From: Anarhynchus alexandrinus
Taxonomy: Eukaryota; Chordata; Aves; Charadriiformes; Charadriidae
Direction of reading: 5' to 3'
Assembly: GCA_008711295.1 (NCBI GenBank)
Contig: VUYV01000004.1
Location: 2,825,129 to 2,889,128, forward strand
DNA: 64,000 nt
In this document: positions 27,156-39,280 of the stretch, piece by piece
Position numbering within the stretch: position 1 is the stretch's first letter
Layout: each line of letters begins with the position of its first letter
Program-made: the position numbers and the translations under genes
The notes under the pieces: generated by a model
Seen by the model: only the letters and a program-made list of their open reading frames with translations
Told to the model about the DNA's origin: nothing
The model's database searches: none

Positions 27156-28745
27156 GTTCTTTGAAAAAAGGTTGGGTTTTCAAGCAAGCAAACATAGTGC
27201 TGATTTGAGCTAGGCTGGTACACAAGATATTGTCTGGGCTGGGAAAGAGCAGACATTTTGTTAGTGGGTAATGCAAATGCAATGTTGACTAAGGGCATCT
27301 ACTGTGTTCTGTTTACGAGAGCTAGCTTGAAGTTAAAACTTATCAATACATTTTTAAAGTAACTTCTTATGCACACAATTCAATGGTTTGCTTTTGAATA
27401 TTTCCTTTGATTACACTCTTATGTCTAACCGCTAGAGTTTTCCTCTAACCATTAGAAGAGCAAGAAAAAATGTTCCTTAATGCGACTGTTTGTTAATTAA
27501 ATATGTTTAAATAGTAATGATTTCCTTCATAAGCTATATTCATTGAAGGGATGCCCTGGTAACAGGAAAGAGACATCCTAACTGGGAGTTAGTAGGTAGT
27601 TCTTCTGCAAGAAAACCAACTCTGTCTCTGCAATGTCAGAGTCAGATGTTGTTGGGATTCGGTCATTGCACTGTAAAGACAGTTTGAGGCTTCCAAAGAC
27701 GTTCAGAGCTCAAATCTCCCTTCTGTGTCAATGAGAATTATATGTGTAGTTCTCCGCTTTGACTTTGGAAATGACAACCCGTGCTTTTTTAGGGTTTGTA
27801 ATACACTTACAGAAACTTCCTTCCACCCTGGATGTTAATGCTTACTTATAACTCATCCTTTTCCTGCTTTTTCAATTTACTTTATACTACTTTCCCCAGT
27901 TCTGAATTTATTGGGAACAAGTCCAAACATTGCTATCCAATGCATTCAGTCTTTTGCCACACAAAATAAATTTGATTTTAAAACTTTAGTTGCTGCCTGC
28001 ACAGAAAGTAGATTAGTTCTTTGGGGGGATTTTAAAAATTAAAGAATGTGGAAATAGCCAAGATATTGTGATTTTGAAAAGTGCCTACATTTTAAATGAG
28101 TTCTTAGTCTCTCTAAAGGTTTCTTAGTAATCTTGTTTGTATACTCCCAAATAAGCTTGCAAACAGGATAGTGTATTGCATTTAAAAATAAAACATAAAA
28201 ATCTCCACCTATACCAGCCATTTTATTTCCTATTGTCATGTGAGAAAAATTGTTTTCTTAATGTTGCATGACATAATCCTAAAGATTCAGCTACTATTTC
28301 TGCTTATCAGTGGATAATCAAGGGCATTAGAGGAGGTGGCAGAATGCAAGGGAAACAGGTTCGGGTGCAGAATCAGAGCCCCCTTGTCTGTGATGCACGT
28401 TCAGAGTGCTCAGTATTGCAGAACAGACAGGCAGACAGACTTCTGTTTAAGCTCCTTTTATTTTTATGAGTTTCAGTTCAGCTTTTGAGGAGTCTTGGAC
28501 CATGGATCCTCTCATACATTATTTAGAAATTTCTGCCTAACAGCTTGTGTATGGGTGCAGACAATGGGTCAATTCTCTGTTACACTAAATAAAGCCTTTG
28601 GCTTTATTGCAGCAATATAAAGGGAACACAGAGGAGGCAGAAGTTGTGCCATAAGGCTATTCCATATACAGGGATATAGGACACACATTTTTCTATTTTA
28701 GTTCTAAACAAAAAGACAATAGAATCAAGACTTGGTTCTTTGGTC

Positions 28746-28759
28746 TTTTTTTTTTTTTT
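28746..28759. repeat. Oligo-T run (T14)
   Basis: Fourteen consecutive T residues in intron sequence. This is a simple mononucleotide run with no associated element that I can identify. Confidence 0.85.
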
Positions 28760-29679
28760 AATATCACAGTTGAATAGCATAGGGCACTTAAAGACTGAGG
28801 AAGGGAAGGGGCAGATTATAAAATTGCTTTTAACGGTGTGTAATATATTAATTGCTTATACTTCAGTATTTCTTAATCTCTGTAATACCAATGAGTTATG
28901 ACTGCTTTCAGTGGAGATGAAATACGAAGTTTTCCATCTCTGCTCAAAGCTGTAGCTAGGGGGCTACCAATTGCTTCCCAATGCTGAGGATCCCTAATGA
29001 TTGTATGGTACCCGCTATAAAGCCGTTCAATAATATCTACAATATGTTTCCATCTCCTTTGTAGACATCATGAATTTGAAATTCCCGAAGTTCATATTGA
29101 GCTTCAGAGAAGGGATGTAAAATTTCAGTAGCCCTTTATCATGACCAGTGATGCCTTTTACAGTTTTGGCAGCAGGTGCATCTCTGATGTAATTAATAAA
29201 AATAAATTCATTCAGATGCACACTACTTCCTTTAATGAACCCATTAGCAAAGGGCAGAAGATTGAGGTTTCTAATTGCTGGTAATATGCCAGTAGGCAAA
29301 TTTTCTGTCTTCTCTCCACAAAGGTCTTGGGAAATTAAAAAAAGGTTTTTTAACCTTTGTAATAATGGCTTTATATCAAGGCCACTTGGAATTCAGATAC
29401 ACCAATAATGACCTATTGGAAAGAGAGAAACAGAAGTGACAGATTATTACTTAACAATTGGTACATCAGTTCTGCTCTATATAGTGCAGAACGCAGGAAT
29501 ATAAGTCACATTTGCCTGTCAGGCTTTTCCATTTTAAAGGTATAGATCATTTTCTTTTGTCCATATAAGGAGGATCATATTATTTGAAATGGGTGAAGCA
29601 TAATAGGATTATTTCAAATACAAGATATATAGGTTACTGTGTTATCATTCAGTTTTGAAAAACTGGAGACTACTAAGAT

Positions 29680-30420
29680 ACAGGAGTGGAGGGAACCACG
29701 GGAGATCGTCTGCTCCCTTCCCTCTTCTACCTGACTCAAAGAACCTATGTTATTTGTGAATGATGTATAACCTGTTCTTCAAAGATCTTTTAGGCTAGAC
29801 TCTGCTCCAAACAACCTATTCTATCAGTTCTCTATCATTATTTTTATACTAAAGATCACCTTAATGTCAAACAAATCTTCTGTGTTGCAGTTTAAGCCCA
29901 TTACCTCCAGCCTTTCCATGAACATGGAAAATAGTTTGTTCTTCGTCATTTTTGCAAGACTTTTATGAATATGGAGACAGTAATCATCTTTCCCCGCAAT
30001 CTTTTCTTGGCTAACCAATCCCAATTCTTTCAGTCATTCCTCATGGATCTTATTTTCAAGTCTTTGATTTATTCTCTTTGTTCTTTTTGTTTCTTTTCAC
30101 TTGAGAAAGTTTTTCTTGGCAGTGTAGTTCTCAAAGTCCAACATAGTCCTTTAGCTCAGACGTCTTACAGGTGATAGACCTCTTTATACAATTTGCTGTG
30201 GGAGGGTTCTTTGGTTGGTTTGGGTTTGTTTTTTAACCACAGCAGCATGCAATTGCTGACTTACGTTCAGTTTGTGATCTGCAATAGTCCCCAAATGCTT
30301 TTCTGAGAGCAGCTTTTCCTGTCGAATATTTTCCATCCTGTATTTATAGGATTAGTTGTCCCTACAGAAAAGTAGCAACTTGCATTTCACTTTATTGCAT
30401 CCCATTTTTTTAAACCCTGT
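29680..30420 (-). mobile_element. Old, heavily diverged CR1-like LINE copy, antisense
   Basis: Many blocks match, in order, the antisense of older amniote CR1 subfamilies: 'GTTGCAGTTTAAGCCCATTA' (29884 on), 'CTTTTATGAATATGGAGACA', 'TCTTATTTTCAAGTCTTTGA', 'GTTCAGTTTGTGATCTGCAA' and 'CAATAGTCCCCAAATGCTTT', then 'TTCCATCCTGTATTTATAGG' and 'TTGCATTTCACTTTATTGCA'. The copy has many substitutions and no usable ORF. It is clearly older than the two well-preserved CR1 segments in this window. Boundaries are approximate. Confidence 0.6.
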
Positions 30421-32707
30421 CTCCATTACTGGATTTTCATCCTGTCCTCTGGTGTTCTGGTGGAGCTGTGTTGCAGGCTCAGAGCTTAGCTGCAGCCGTG
30501 GCTGGTGGTGCAGCAAACATGATTTAGCGTGATACTGCTGGCAGTCTCGCCATCGCCCAGGGGGGTGCCAGGGCAGACTGAGCAGCTGGTCTTTTCCTGG
30601 TGCTACGCAGGGCTGGGGAATCGGGAGCACAGGATCCTCACGCCGGTCAGAGTGCCTTGTGGTCTTGTCTGCTGGGCTGCCCACTTACCTTCTCTCCTAT
30701 TTTTCTTAATGTTGAGGCCACTGATTACTCAACACTTCAGGCGTGAGCAAAGCTGAGCTGGAGGAAGTTCTAGTGACTCCCAGGCAGTTTGTTGCAGGTT
30801 AAACCTGGATGATGAATTTACTCTGCTGCTTGGGGCACAGAAGTTTCACCTAATTGCATAATCAGGTCTTTATGTTCTTGGCAATGGTGTAGGCTTGTTT
30901 CTTTGTTTTGTGTATATATGATTTTCTGATTTGTCTTGAACTTCATAACTTACCATTAAATGCAAATGTGGGTAAATTCCTCAAGCCACAGAGTATGTTT
31001 TATATCAGAAACTCATTGCTCTTTATGGGATTTCTCTTCCTCTGGATCTGTCCCTTTAAATTAGATTTCTGTATCAGTAATACATATCAGCTGCTAAGGA
31101 AAAACTGGATCTGAGTAGAATCATTTCAAAGCAGAGCTGAGATAGCCTGAAAAGATGTCCTGTCATTTCCACAAGCTCTCTTGCTGCTCCTTTGCCCCGG
31201 AGTCCTTAGTTCACAGTGTTTAACACTCAGAATCACAAAAAATAAGGTTTTAAGGGATCGAGGCAAAAGATTAACTTCAAAGGACATACAGCACTTGCTG
31301 TAGCCAAATGCACAGCAAAAAATATGTTGAACCTGCTTTTTGGTGAACCTATGTGGGTTATTCAATGCTTGTTGCTTTGGCAGCCTGCAGACAGAGGAGT
31401 AGTTGGGTTTGTTACTGAGGTTTTTTTCACAAATGTTGAGATCTTCTCCTTTGCATCTGTTTCTGGACTTATCAAAATGCAAGTACATGGAAATCAATAC
31501 TTTTGGAACAAAATTTTCAAGTTTGGAGCACAGAAGTTAAGCTCCAAAAGCCATGTATTTCACTACAGCGCTCTGCTGCTCAAAAATGCCAGGTACCCGG
31601 CAGAATTTGTATGGGGGACAGCTGGAGGTGGTCTCTACCTTTGAAAGTCAGGAGATCCTGAGAACAGCCTTAGACTTTCCAGTAATGTTACTTAAAAATC
31701 TGGCACTGACTTACTGTGTTGGGTAGCTTTATTTTCATATATGCCATAGGAATTATTCAGGGTTCTTACTTTTCTAGAACAGTCAACATTCCTTTTTTAG
31801 CAGTTGTTTTTTTTTTTAAGTGTGATGGGATTTCATATGAGGGCTGTAGGAGAACCTGAGAAATATCAAGTTGCAAGATGAAAAGAAAATCTGACCTAGA
31901 TTTCAAACTCACTAAACTTGAATTGAAAACAGTAGCAACAGTATCAGTGCCCCATTTTGCTGCTGTTGGCATCAGTGGCTGCAGTCCTCATGACTTTGGT
32001 GCTGAGGATTTTGCTGAATATTTTATTCACTTTATAGAACTGGAAGTTGAAAAGTTGGAGAAGACTTCGAAGTTATTCCTGTGTGGTAATCTTGGGAATA
32101 CAGTGATGGTGAAACAGTTCAGGAGTTAGAAGAGTTAGCTTAGTCGATGGTACATTGAAAGGCTTTTATATGCCACAATCAAAGTTCAAACTTCACATTT
32201 CCTTGTTATTTTCCCTGCAGTTAATAGCATCACTAACTCCTTCTGGATTCCTTACATTGCTTCATTGGCCTTATCAAAGGAAATTAAATAATCTTGAAAC
32301 AGTTCCAGATACAAAGTTCACATAGAGGTCCCGTCTTTGCAATGGGCTTGGATTCAAAGAGCAGTATTTTTACTTTGGAGGCTCTTGTATCCTGTCCCAA
32401 ACATCGCCAATCAAATCCAGTTTAGTAAAAACTCTGAACTCATGTTTTGGAAGGTAAATATTGGGAAAAGCCCCACATACTTAAAAAGTAGAAGCTACCT
32501 GTGATGTGTGCCTGCCTGCACTGAATTTACCTGCAGTCATGCTGCTCGCTATTTAACAGTGTGCAATGCAGCTGTGTTTATTTAGCAGATAGATAAAATA
32601 TAATTGGAGTTTTACTATGTTTTACCAAGTTGCACCTATTTGAAGATGAGGTTAGATCATTAGCCACTGAGAACTAATGCATCTTTCATGAGTATAAGTC
32701 CAGTTGA

Positions 32708-33037
<330 letters not shown>

Positions 33038-34254
33038 TGAAAAGCATAAGGAGGAGGACTTTTAAGCAAAGAGAGAGTTAGGTGCAACAGTAGAGTCACA
33101 ACACTGAGTTTCAGTAGAATTTCATTGTTTAATTTTTATTTGTGTCCTAATTTTAAAATGTCCTGGTAATGTCACCTCAAGTCCTCTGTGCACAGAGTTC
33201 ATTCACTGCAAAAACAGCTCTGCTGTTAGTACTGCCTCTCCAGATGTTTCTTATCACCTTTCCAGCTGTGATTATCACCTCCACAGCTGCATCAGTGGAA
33301 CGGATTGGATGAGCATTCCCCAGCAACTGCAATGCAAAGTCATCCTGGTCGACTTCACATTCTGCTGAGAGCTGTTTTGAATTAACAACTTGATGTTGCA
33401 CAGAAGTGGCTAGAAAGCATTCAAATGACCGGTCCATCGATTTAGCACCAGCAGCTAAATGTCGCGGAGTAACAAACACCAGTGGGGTAGTATTGTCTTA
33501 AGGCAACACAGCTATTTCTGCTGTAAATATGTAGTCAAAGCCCTGGAGACAATTCACAGCTGTGCAGGGAGTCAGTACAAAGACAATGCGCTGCATGAAT
33601 CCCATTGCACTTTCCACACAGGACATTCATGGTGTATGGTCTTTGAGCAAGGGTGATTTTACCCTTGGTCCATAAGCTTTTTTGAATAGGGATTTTATTA
33701 TATTATGTGATTTTTACAGCATATAGCACAGTGGGCTTTGTGATGATACTCTTTAGGTGTCTTTAGTATGCTCTCAGCTCTCTTGCAAATAGTGATGCCA
33801 CAGTGTTATGTATTACAGTCAGTTCAGTTTGTAGGTTCATGGAAAGCAATAAAACTCCTGTGAACTTCAAGTATCCAACAGTTTGCTGCGCTATTGTAGA
33901 ATTTATGTAAAAGCATTTATTATAGCAGTAACTAAGTAGGTGGGGAAAATAGTCATACTTTGAACTAATGAAGCCATTATAGAAGACTTTTACAGAAAGT
34001 GTTCTGCTTTCAGTGGATCATTCAGAGCCAAACAAATCTCTCCAGTTTGCTGGAGCTTGAAGTGCTCCCATATATCAGATGCTTTAAAGAGTTTTTAATC
34101 TCAAAGAATTCCTGTTAACATTTTTCCTAACTACAAATCAAAATAAGACCTGGGATTTAGTTTAGGGATCATCCTGATTGTAACCTTTTTGGAAACCACA
34201 TTCCTGAATAAGAATAAATACAAGATAGCATTCACAAATTAAAAAAAATAAATT

Positions 34255-34345
34255 CAGAAAAGGATTTCTGTGATCATCCAGAGTAGCCATCTTGCTTAAA
34301 CAGCTTACAAAATTTCACCACATAATTCCAGCTCCATGGGGATTT
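34255..34345. repeat. Possible old CR1 3'-region relic
   Basis: The string 'TGTGATCATCCAGAGTAGCC' followed by 'ACAAAATTTCACCACATAAT' loosely matches the 3' region of older CR1 elements ('gatcatctagtctgacctcctgtata...aatttcacccaataattcc'). It is too short and diverged to be certain. Confidence 0.3.
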
Positions 34346-35059
34346 CTTCTTGCCAGCAGTGAAAACGACCAGTGTTAAGTTCTTGCATTCAGAGAAAGAC
34401 TCAGGTCAGGGAAAAAAAATGTGTATCTGATGGGCATTTTTTATACATCACCAGATGATGCATAGAAAATGACAGCACAATGATTTTCCAATTAAAATCT
34501 CTCTGCAAAAATGACTTCTGGGTTTTATAGATTTGGAGCATATTGATGAAGGAGAAATGAAATTCCCAGATCTTACCCAAAAAAAAAAGAGAATGTTCTT
34601 GCAGTAATTGCAGTACAGCCTGGACTATTGCAGTTCTCCAACAATTTGTTTGGAAAGAATGTTTTCTTGAAGCACTGTGTCTTTTGATTAGCACTTGGGA
34701 CCCTGCTGTGCTCTTCTCTTATTTTCTACAGAAATAATTTATCTCCACTAAAAGGGTTTTGTAAAATGGAGCCCATTTGCACTATCGGAACATTTTTAAG
34801 TGGCTTCTGGAAGCCTCTGCGTCTAGCCACTCTGAAGTTGAAGTGAAACAAATAACTGGAGGCTAACACACAGTGTTTATTGGAATCAACTAGAGAAATT
34901 TTTCAGGTGTAATTTCTTTCTCTTCAGAAATGTTTTGAAATTGCTCAGATGAATAGTGAAACTATCTTCTGTGTATTTAGAAGTACATGCAGAATCTCTA
35001 GAGGAACACATCTGTGACATGAGTGCTAACAAACAGATAGTTAAAAAATAAAGTTCCAT

Positions 35060-36262
35060 GAAATGACTAATCTGATAGCCTTCTATGATGGCATGACTGG
35101 ACGGATGGAGGAGGGGAGGGCAGTGGATGTTGTCTACCTTGATGTCAGCAAGGCTTTCGACACTGTCTCCCACATCATCCTCACAGGCAAGCTTAGGAAC
35201 TTTGGGTTAGATGAATGGACAGTGGGGTGGATTGAAAACTGGCTGACAGATGGAGCTCAGAGGGTTGTGATTAGTGGCGCAGAGTCTAGTTGGAGGTCAG
35301 TTACAAGTGTTGTTCCCCAGGGGTCAGTACTGGGTCCAGTCCTGTTCAATATATTCATCAATGACCTGGATGAAGAGATAGAGTGTACCGTCAGCAAGTT
35401 TGCTGATGACACAAAACTGGGAGGGGTGGCTGACATGCCAGAAGGCTGTGCTGCCCTTCAGTGTGACCTGAACACGCTGGAGAATTGGGCAGAGAGGAAC
35501 CTTATGAGGTTCAACAAAGGCAAGTGTAGGGTACTGCATCTGGGGAGGAATAACCCCATGCATCAGTACAGGATGGGGGCTGACCTGCTGAGAAGCAGCT
35601 CTGTGGAAAGGGACCTGGGAGTCCTAGTGGACAACAGGATGACCATGAGCCAGCAGTGTGCCCCGGTGGTCAAAAAGGCCAATGGCATCCTGGGGTGCAT
35701 CAAGAAGAGTGTGGCCAGCAGGTCGAGGGAGGTCATCCTCCCCCTCTACTCTGCCCTGGTGAGGCCACATCTGGAGTGTTGTGTCCAGTTCTGGGCTCCC
35801 CGGTTCAAGAAGGACAGGGAACTGCTGGAGAGGGTCCAGCAAAGGGATGATGAGGGGACTGGAACATCTTTCTTATGAGGAAAGGCTGAGGGACTTGGGT
35901 CTTTTTAGTCTGGAGAAGAGAAGACTGAGGGGGGATCTTATCAACGCTTATAAATCCTTAAAGGGAGGGTGCCAGGGGGATGGGAACAGTCTTTTTTCAG
36001 TGGTGCCCAGTGACAGAACAAGAGGTAACGGGCACAGACTTGAACATAGGAAGTTCCATCTAAACGTGAGGAGGGACTTCTTTGCTGTGAGGGTGGCAGA
36101 GCACTGGCACAGGCTGCCCAGAGAGGTGGTGAAGTCTCCCACTCTGGAGACATTCAAAACCCACCCGGACAACCTGCTGTAGATGACCCTGCTCTGGCAG
36201 GGGGGTTGGACTACATGATCTCCAGAGGTTCTTTCCAACCCCTACCATTCTGTGATTCTGTA
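35060..36262 (+). mobile_element. CR1 LINE, 5'-truncated, sense orientation
   Basis: This copy spans roughly the last 1.2 kb of a CR1 retrotransposon. It starts abruptly within the reverse-transcriptase ORF (the '[12 protein letters not shown]' region) and ends with the tandem ATTCTGTG-ATTCTGTA repeat at 36247-36262, the diagnostic CR1 3' terminus. No poly-A tail or target duplication is evident, as usual for CR1. It lies in the 17-kb intron, in the same orientation as the host gene. Most of the ORF is still readable, so this is a fairly young insertion compared with the relic at 29.7 kb. Confidence 0.95.
35063..36182 (+). pseudogene. CR1 reverse transcriptase, truncated and frameshifted
   Basis: The frame from 35063 to 35878 encodes the C-terminal part of a CR1 ORF2 reverse transcriptase. 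Visible motifs are [13 protein letters not shown] (first catalytic Asp codon at 35141), [18 protein letters not shown], the catalytic FADD box at 35399-35410 and the thumb region with [15 protein letters not shown]. Homology then moves to another frame near 35842-35847 and continues as [20 protein letters not shown] to a stop at 36180-36182. A small indel has therefore broken the ORF. The endonuclease and N-terminal RT are missing through 5' truncation. The copy cannot make a functional protein. It is an intronic passenger and is not part of the host transcript's coding sequence. Confidence 0.93.
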
Positions 36263-38448
36263 AAATGCTTTGAACAAAAAAGGTTCTATCATCTCATCAT
36301 AAAGGAAAAAGGGCTTTTTTATAATCTAGAATGTTCCAGTTTGCAGGAAATTACTTTGGATGGGGAAATGAAGTTTGGGGTTCAAGTCAAATTGACGTGT
36401 GCATGTTGGTTCTGATTTTAAAAAGCACTCAGAAAGCTTCAAATGGAGCACAAAGGCCTTTCATCCTAAATTCATTTTGAAATTCCCCATCAGGCTTTTA
36501 TGTTAAATTCTTTGGGTAGATCATCTTCCTCTGTAAAATACTGTTTTAGAGACCTTGTTGAGAGTAACCTTTCTGTTTAAAAATAAAAAGTCTAGCCATC
36601 ATAAATTTTAGTTGTTGAGAAAAGATCACGGTATCTTCAACAAAGAACGTGTGCATGTGTTTACAGTTCATGCTCCCAAACACCCCTGTCATAGCAGAAT
36701 CAAAACATATTTAGAGGGATGAAAGCCTGTAGATTAATTTAAACCACGAACTAAGAAAAATAAAAGGAGTTGATGGGAGCTATTTAATACTTAGATGTAT
36801 TAGCATCTAGAGGTTCACAGACATATTTGTGTTTGATTGCAGTTGTTTGGAATTTCTGATAACTTCGGATCCAGGCAAACATACAGATTTAGACTAGAAA
36901 TTGAAGATGAATGGTGCCTATTAGCATTTGGCTTGTAATATTTAGTCATCAGATAAATAAGTGTCCATTTGTATGGTTCATGTAAAGACCCTAAAGGTAA
37001 TGTTTCTGCCCAGCAATTTGAATGACCATCAGATAAAAGCTTATTTATATTAATTTTTACAGTGCCTTCAGTTTGACTGCAATTACATTATTCTCAGTAA
37101 CAGAGCCCACTGGAAATGTAAGCCTAAGATATATCTGCAAGTACAGGTAATAGTTTCCCCAGTGATAAGTGCGGTCTCGAGGCGGCTCAATGCACAGTTC
37201 GTGTCCTGTCTTAATCTGCTGACTACTACTCCTTTTACTTTTTTTATTGTCTCATAGTTTCAACTCTTTACTTCCAAATTTACAGTTGATATCATGAACT
37301 TTAAAAGTCTTTGAATGCTCTAGACCTTCACACAATGGTTCAACCTTTTAAAAATGGACACAAAATTTATTAAGGCACTAAAAATCAAGCAACAGCCAAA
37401 TTTTACTTTGCTAAGCTGGAATTTACCAATAGGATCCATATATCTGGATCCATTAATAGTAATTGCAGTTGCATGTGTAGACTCCTTTTCATCTCCTGGA
37501 AATTCAAGTGGAACGTGGCTGCTTTTGCTGGTGCTTTTGCGTGGTTTGCACAAGAGCAAATACTGCTCCAAGTTCCCAGCTCACCTGGCTGCTAGAACAG
37601 ATGCGGTTTCACGCTGTGAAGAAGAGCAGTTTCCAGAGACTTGCAATATCTTGTGACATTTCCAGATTGAAAACTCTTGGTAATGCTTACGAACTTGAGG
37701 ATGTTTTTTCTATTAAAATAACCTGAGTTCAAAAATCTTCGGTGCTGCATGTATTTTAGAAACTCCTGTAAACATTTTGGTTTTGTATTTCATTATTCTT
37801 GGACTAGCTTTTATCCCATTGCTACATGAGGGGATGCTGTATACATGATGTTATATTCTTACTGTATTGCTGTTATTTATAATTGGCAAATTAAAAGCTG
37901 GATACTAGTCTCAGTGTATTATCCTTGAACTGTACTCTAAAGACCTTATTTACTAGTTTCTTTTCATTTTTAAATGGCATTGATAGCTTTGAGATGTATT
38001 CAGATCAAAACACGGATTCAGATAATATTAGTCCACACGTGCAGCTGCTGTGGTTGTCACTGGAAACAGAAACATGGATCTTACCTTTAAGATGTCCCTC
38101 GGTAGTTGATAATGAACAGTGGGCTCTTGGTTTCATTGGGACTGATGAGTAGAGGATGACATTCACCGCAGGTAAAGGCCACTGCAGGAATGTTAGGAAT
38201 TTCTGTTAGGAGCTAAAATCCAGGACAGAGTGTCACAGCTGTCCCTCTCTTATCACACTAACTTGAAACAAAATCCCAGATCAAAGTAAGACTGAACTGT
38301 TGGGGGCTGAAAATCTGCCTAGGGGTTTTATGGTTGAACTCTAGCTTAATAGCTAGAAAAGACTGGAACTACTGCTGGTATCAACACTTTCAAAGCAATA
38401 GTGATGGGACTTACAGACACCTGTCAAGGTTACAGATCTTGTTTAAAG

Positions 38449-38560
38449 GCCCAACCCGGTAATCATTTACACACATGAGTAACTTTACTGTGAATAGTGC
38501 TGACATCAGGGAGCACACTCATATAAAATAATCATTTAGGATTGATAAATGTTTCAGAGA
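38449..38560. repeat. Degraded palindromic ancient element (MITE-like)
   Basis: The segment runs 'AATCATTTACACACATGAGT', 'AACTTTACTGTGAATAGTGC', 'TGACATCAGGGAGCACACTC', 'ATATAAAATAATCATTTAGG'. The ends are imperfect inverted repeats (AATCATTTA-ACATGAGT against ACTCATAT-AATCATTTAGG read in reverse complement). The centre fits the 'cacgtgagtaactttactcatgtgagtagt-cccattgacttcagtggga' pattern of long-palindrome repeats in amniotes. It is probably a non-autonomous DNA transposon relic. The exact family is not recalled. Confidence 0.45.
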
Positions 38561-39194
38561 TTTTGCCGTTTGTGGTGGAAACAGTTTATGAAATGAAATT
38601 AATTTTTACTAAATATACACAAACTCATGTTGAAATGTCTGCTGGCCATTTGTGAATCTATTCGGATGAAAGGCCAGTCTGGATGCAGTGTAACACATGA
38701 TACAGGAGTGTCTCCATTTGCCAGTGAGGAAGCTGACAGATGGACATATTCATGAGAGAAATAAATAGTTGTGTACTAATTGTAGTAATTTATTTTTAAA
38801 ATTGTAGATCTGGAACCATATCACAATACCCTGTTTACTAAGAAAAATTCATCAGCGCTTCATTATTTAGATGATCATAGAATCATAGATGCTTTGCTAT
38901 TGTCTTAATATACCCAATCTTACACAAATAGCTGTGCTTCAGCCTCTTCAGTTGTTTATTTAACCACAAAGAATTTCATTCCTCTTCCTTGCTTTCCAGT
39001 TTTTGCAAAACTTGGAACGTGTTTTAAAACTAGATACAGAAGCACTGTTTTCACTTTGATCGGCAGAGGAACCACTAGTTAGCAGCACCCGGAGATATTT
39101 GTATTAAAGGCTGAGTTATACATTTTTCGGCCAGTAGGTTCAATGCAGTTCCAAGCTGAGTGGCTGAGCTACAGGCAGCTATTAAAGAATCGAA

Positions 39195-39280
39195 CTTTTA
39201 AGCCTCAGTCCTGCATTCATTAAAGTGGTGCACTCATTAAAGTCATCAGCAAAGCTCACCCTGGAATTTTAATGGTATGG
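39195..39280. repeat. Possible ancient amniote repeat relic
   Basis: 'CTCAGTCCTGCATTCATTAA' followed by 'AGTCATCAGCAAAGCTCACC' resembles the old repeat pattern 'ctcagtcctgcactcacttaagtcagcagcagagttttgccattgac'. It also contains a local near-duplicate (CATTCATTAAAGTGG and CACTCATTAAAGTCA). Tentative. Confidence 0.3.

Noticed and set aside
38874..38891. CATAGAATCATAGAT string resembling a CR1 3' terminal repeat
   Set aside because: Only about 16 nt match and no CR1 body follows, so chance or an extremely short relic cannot be separated.
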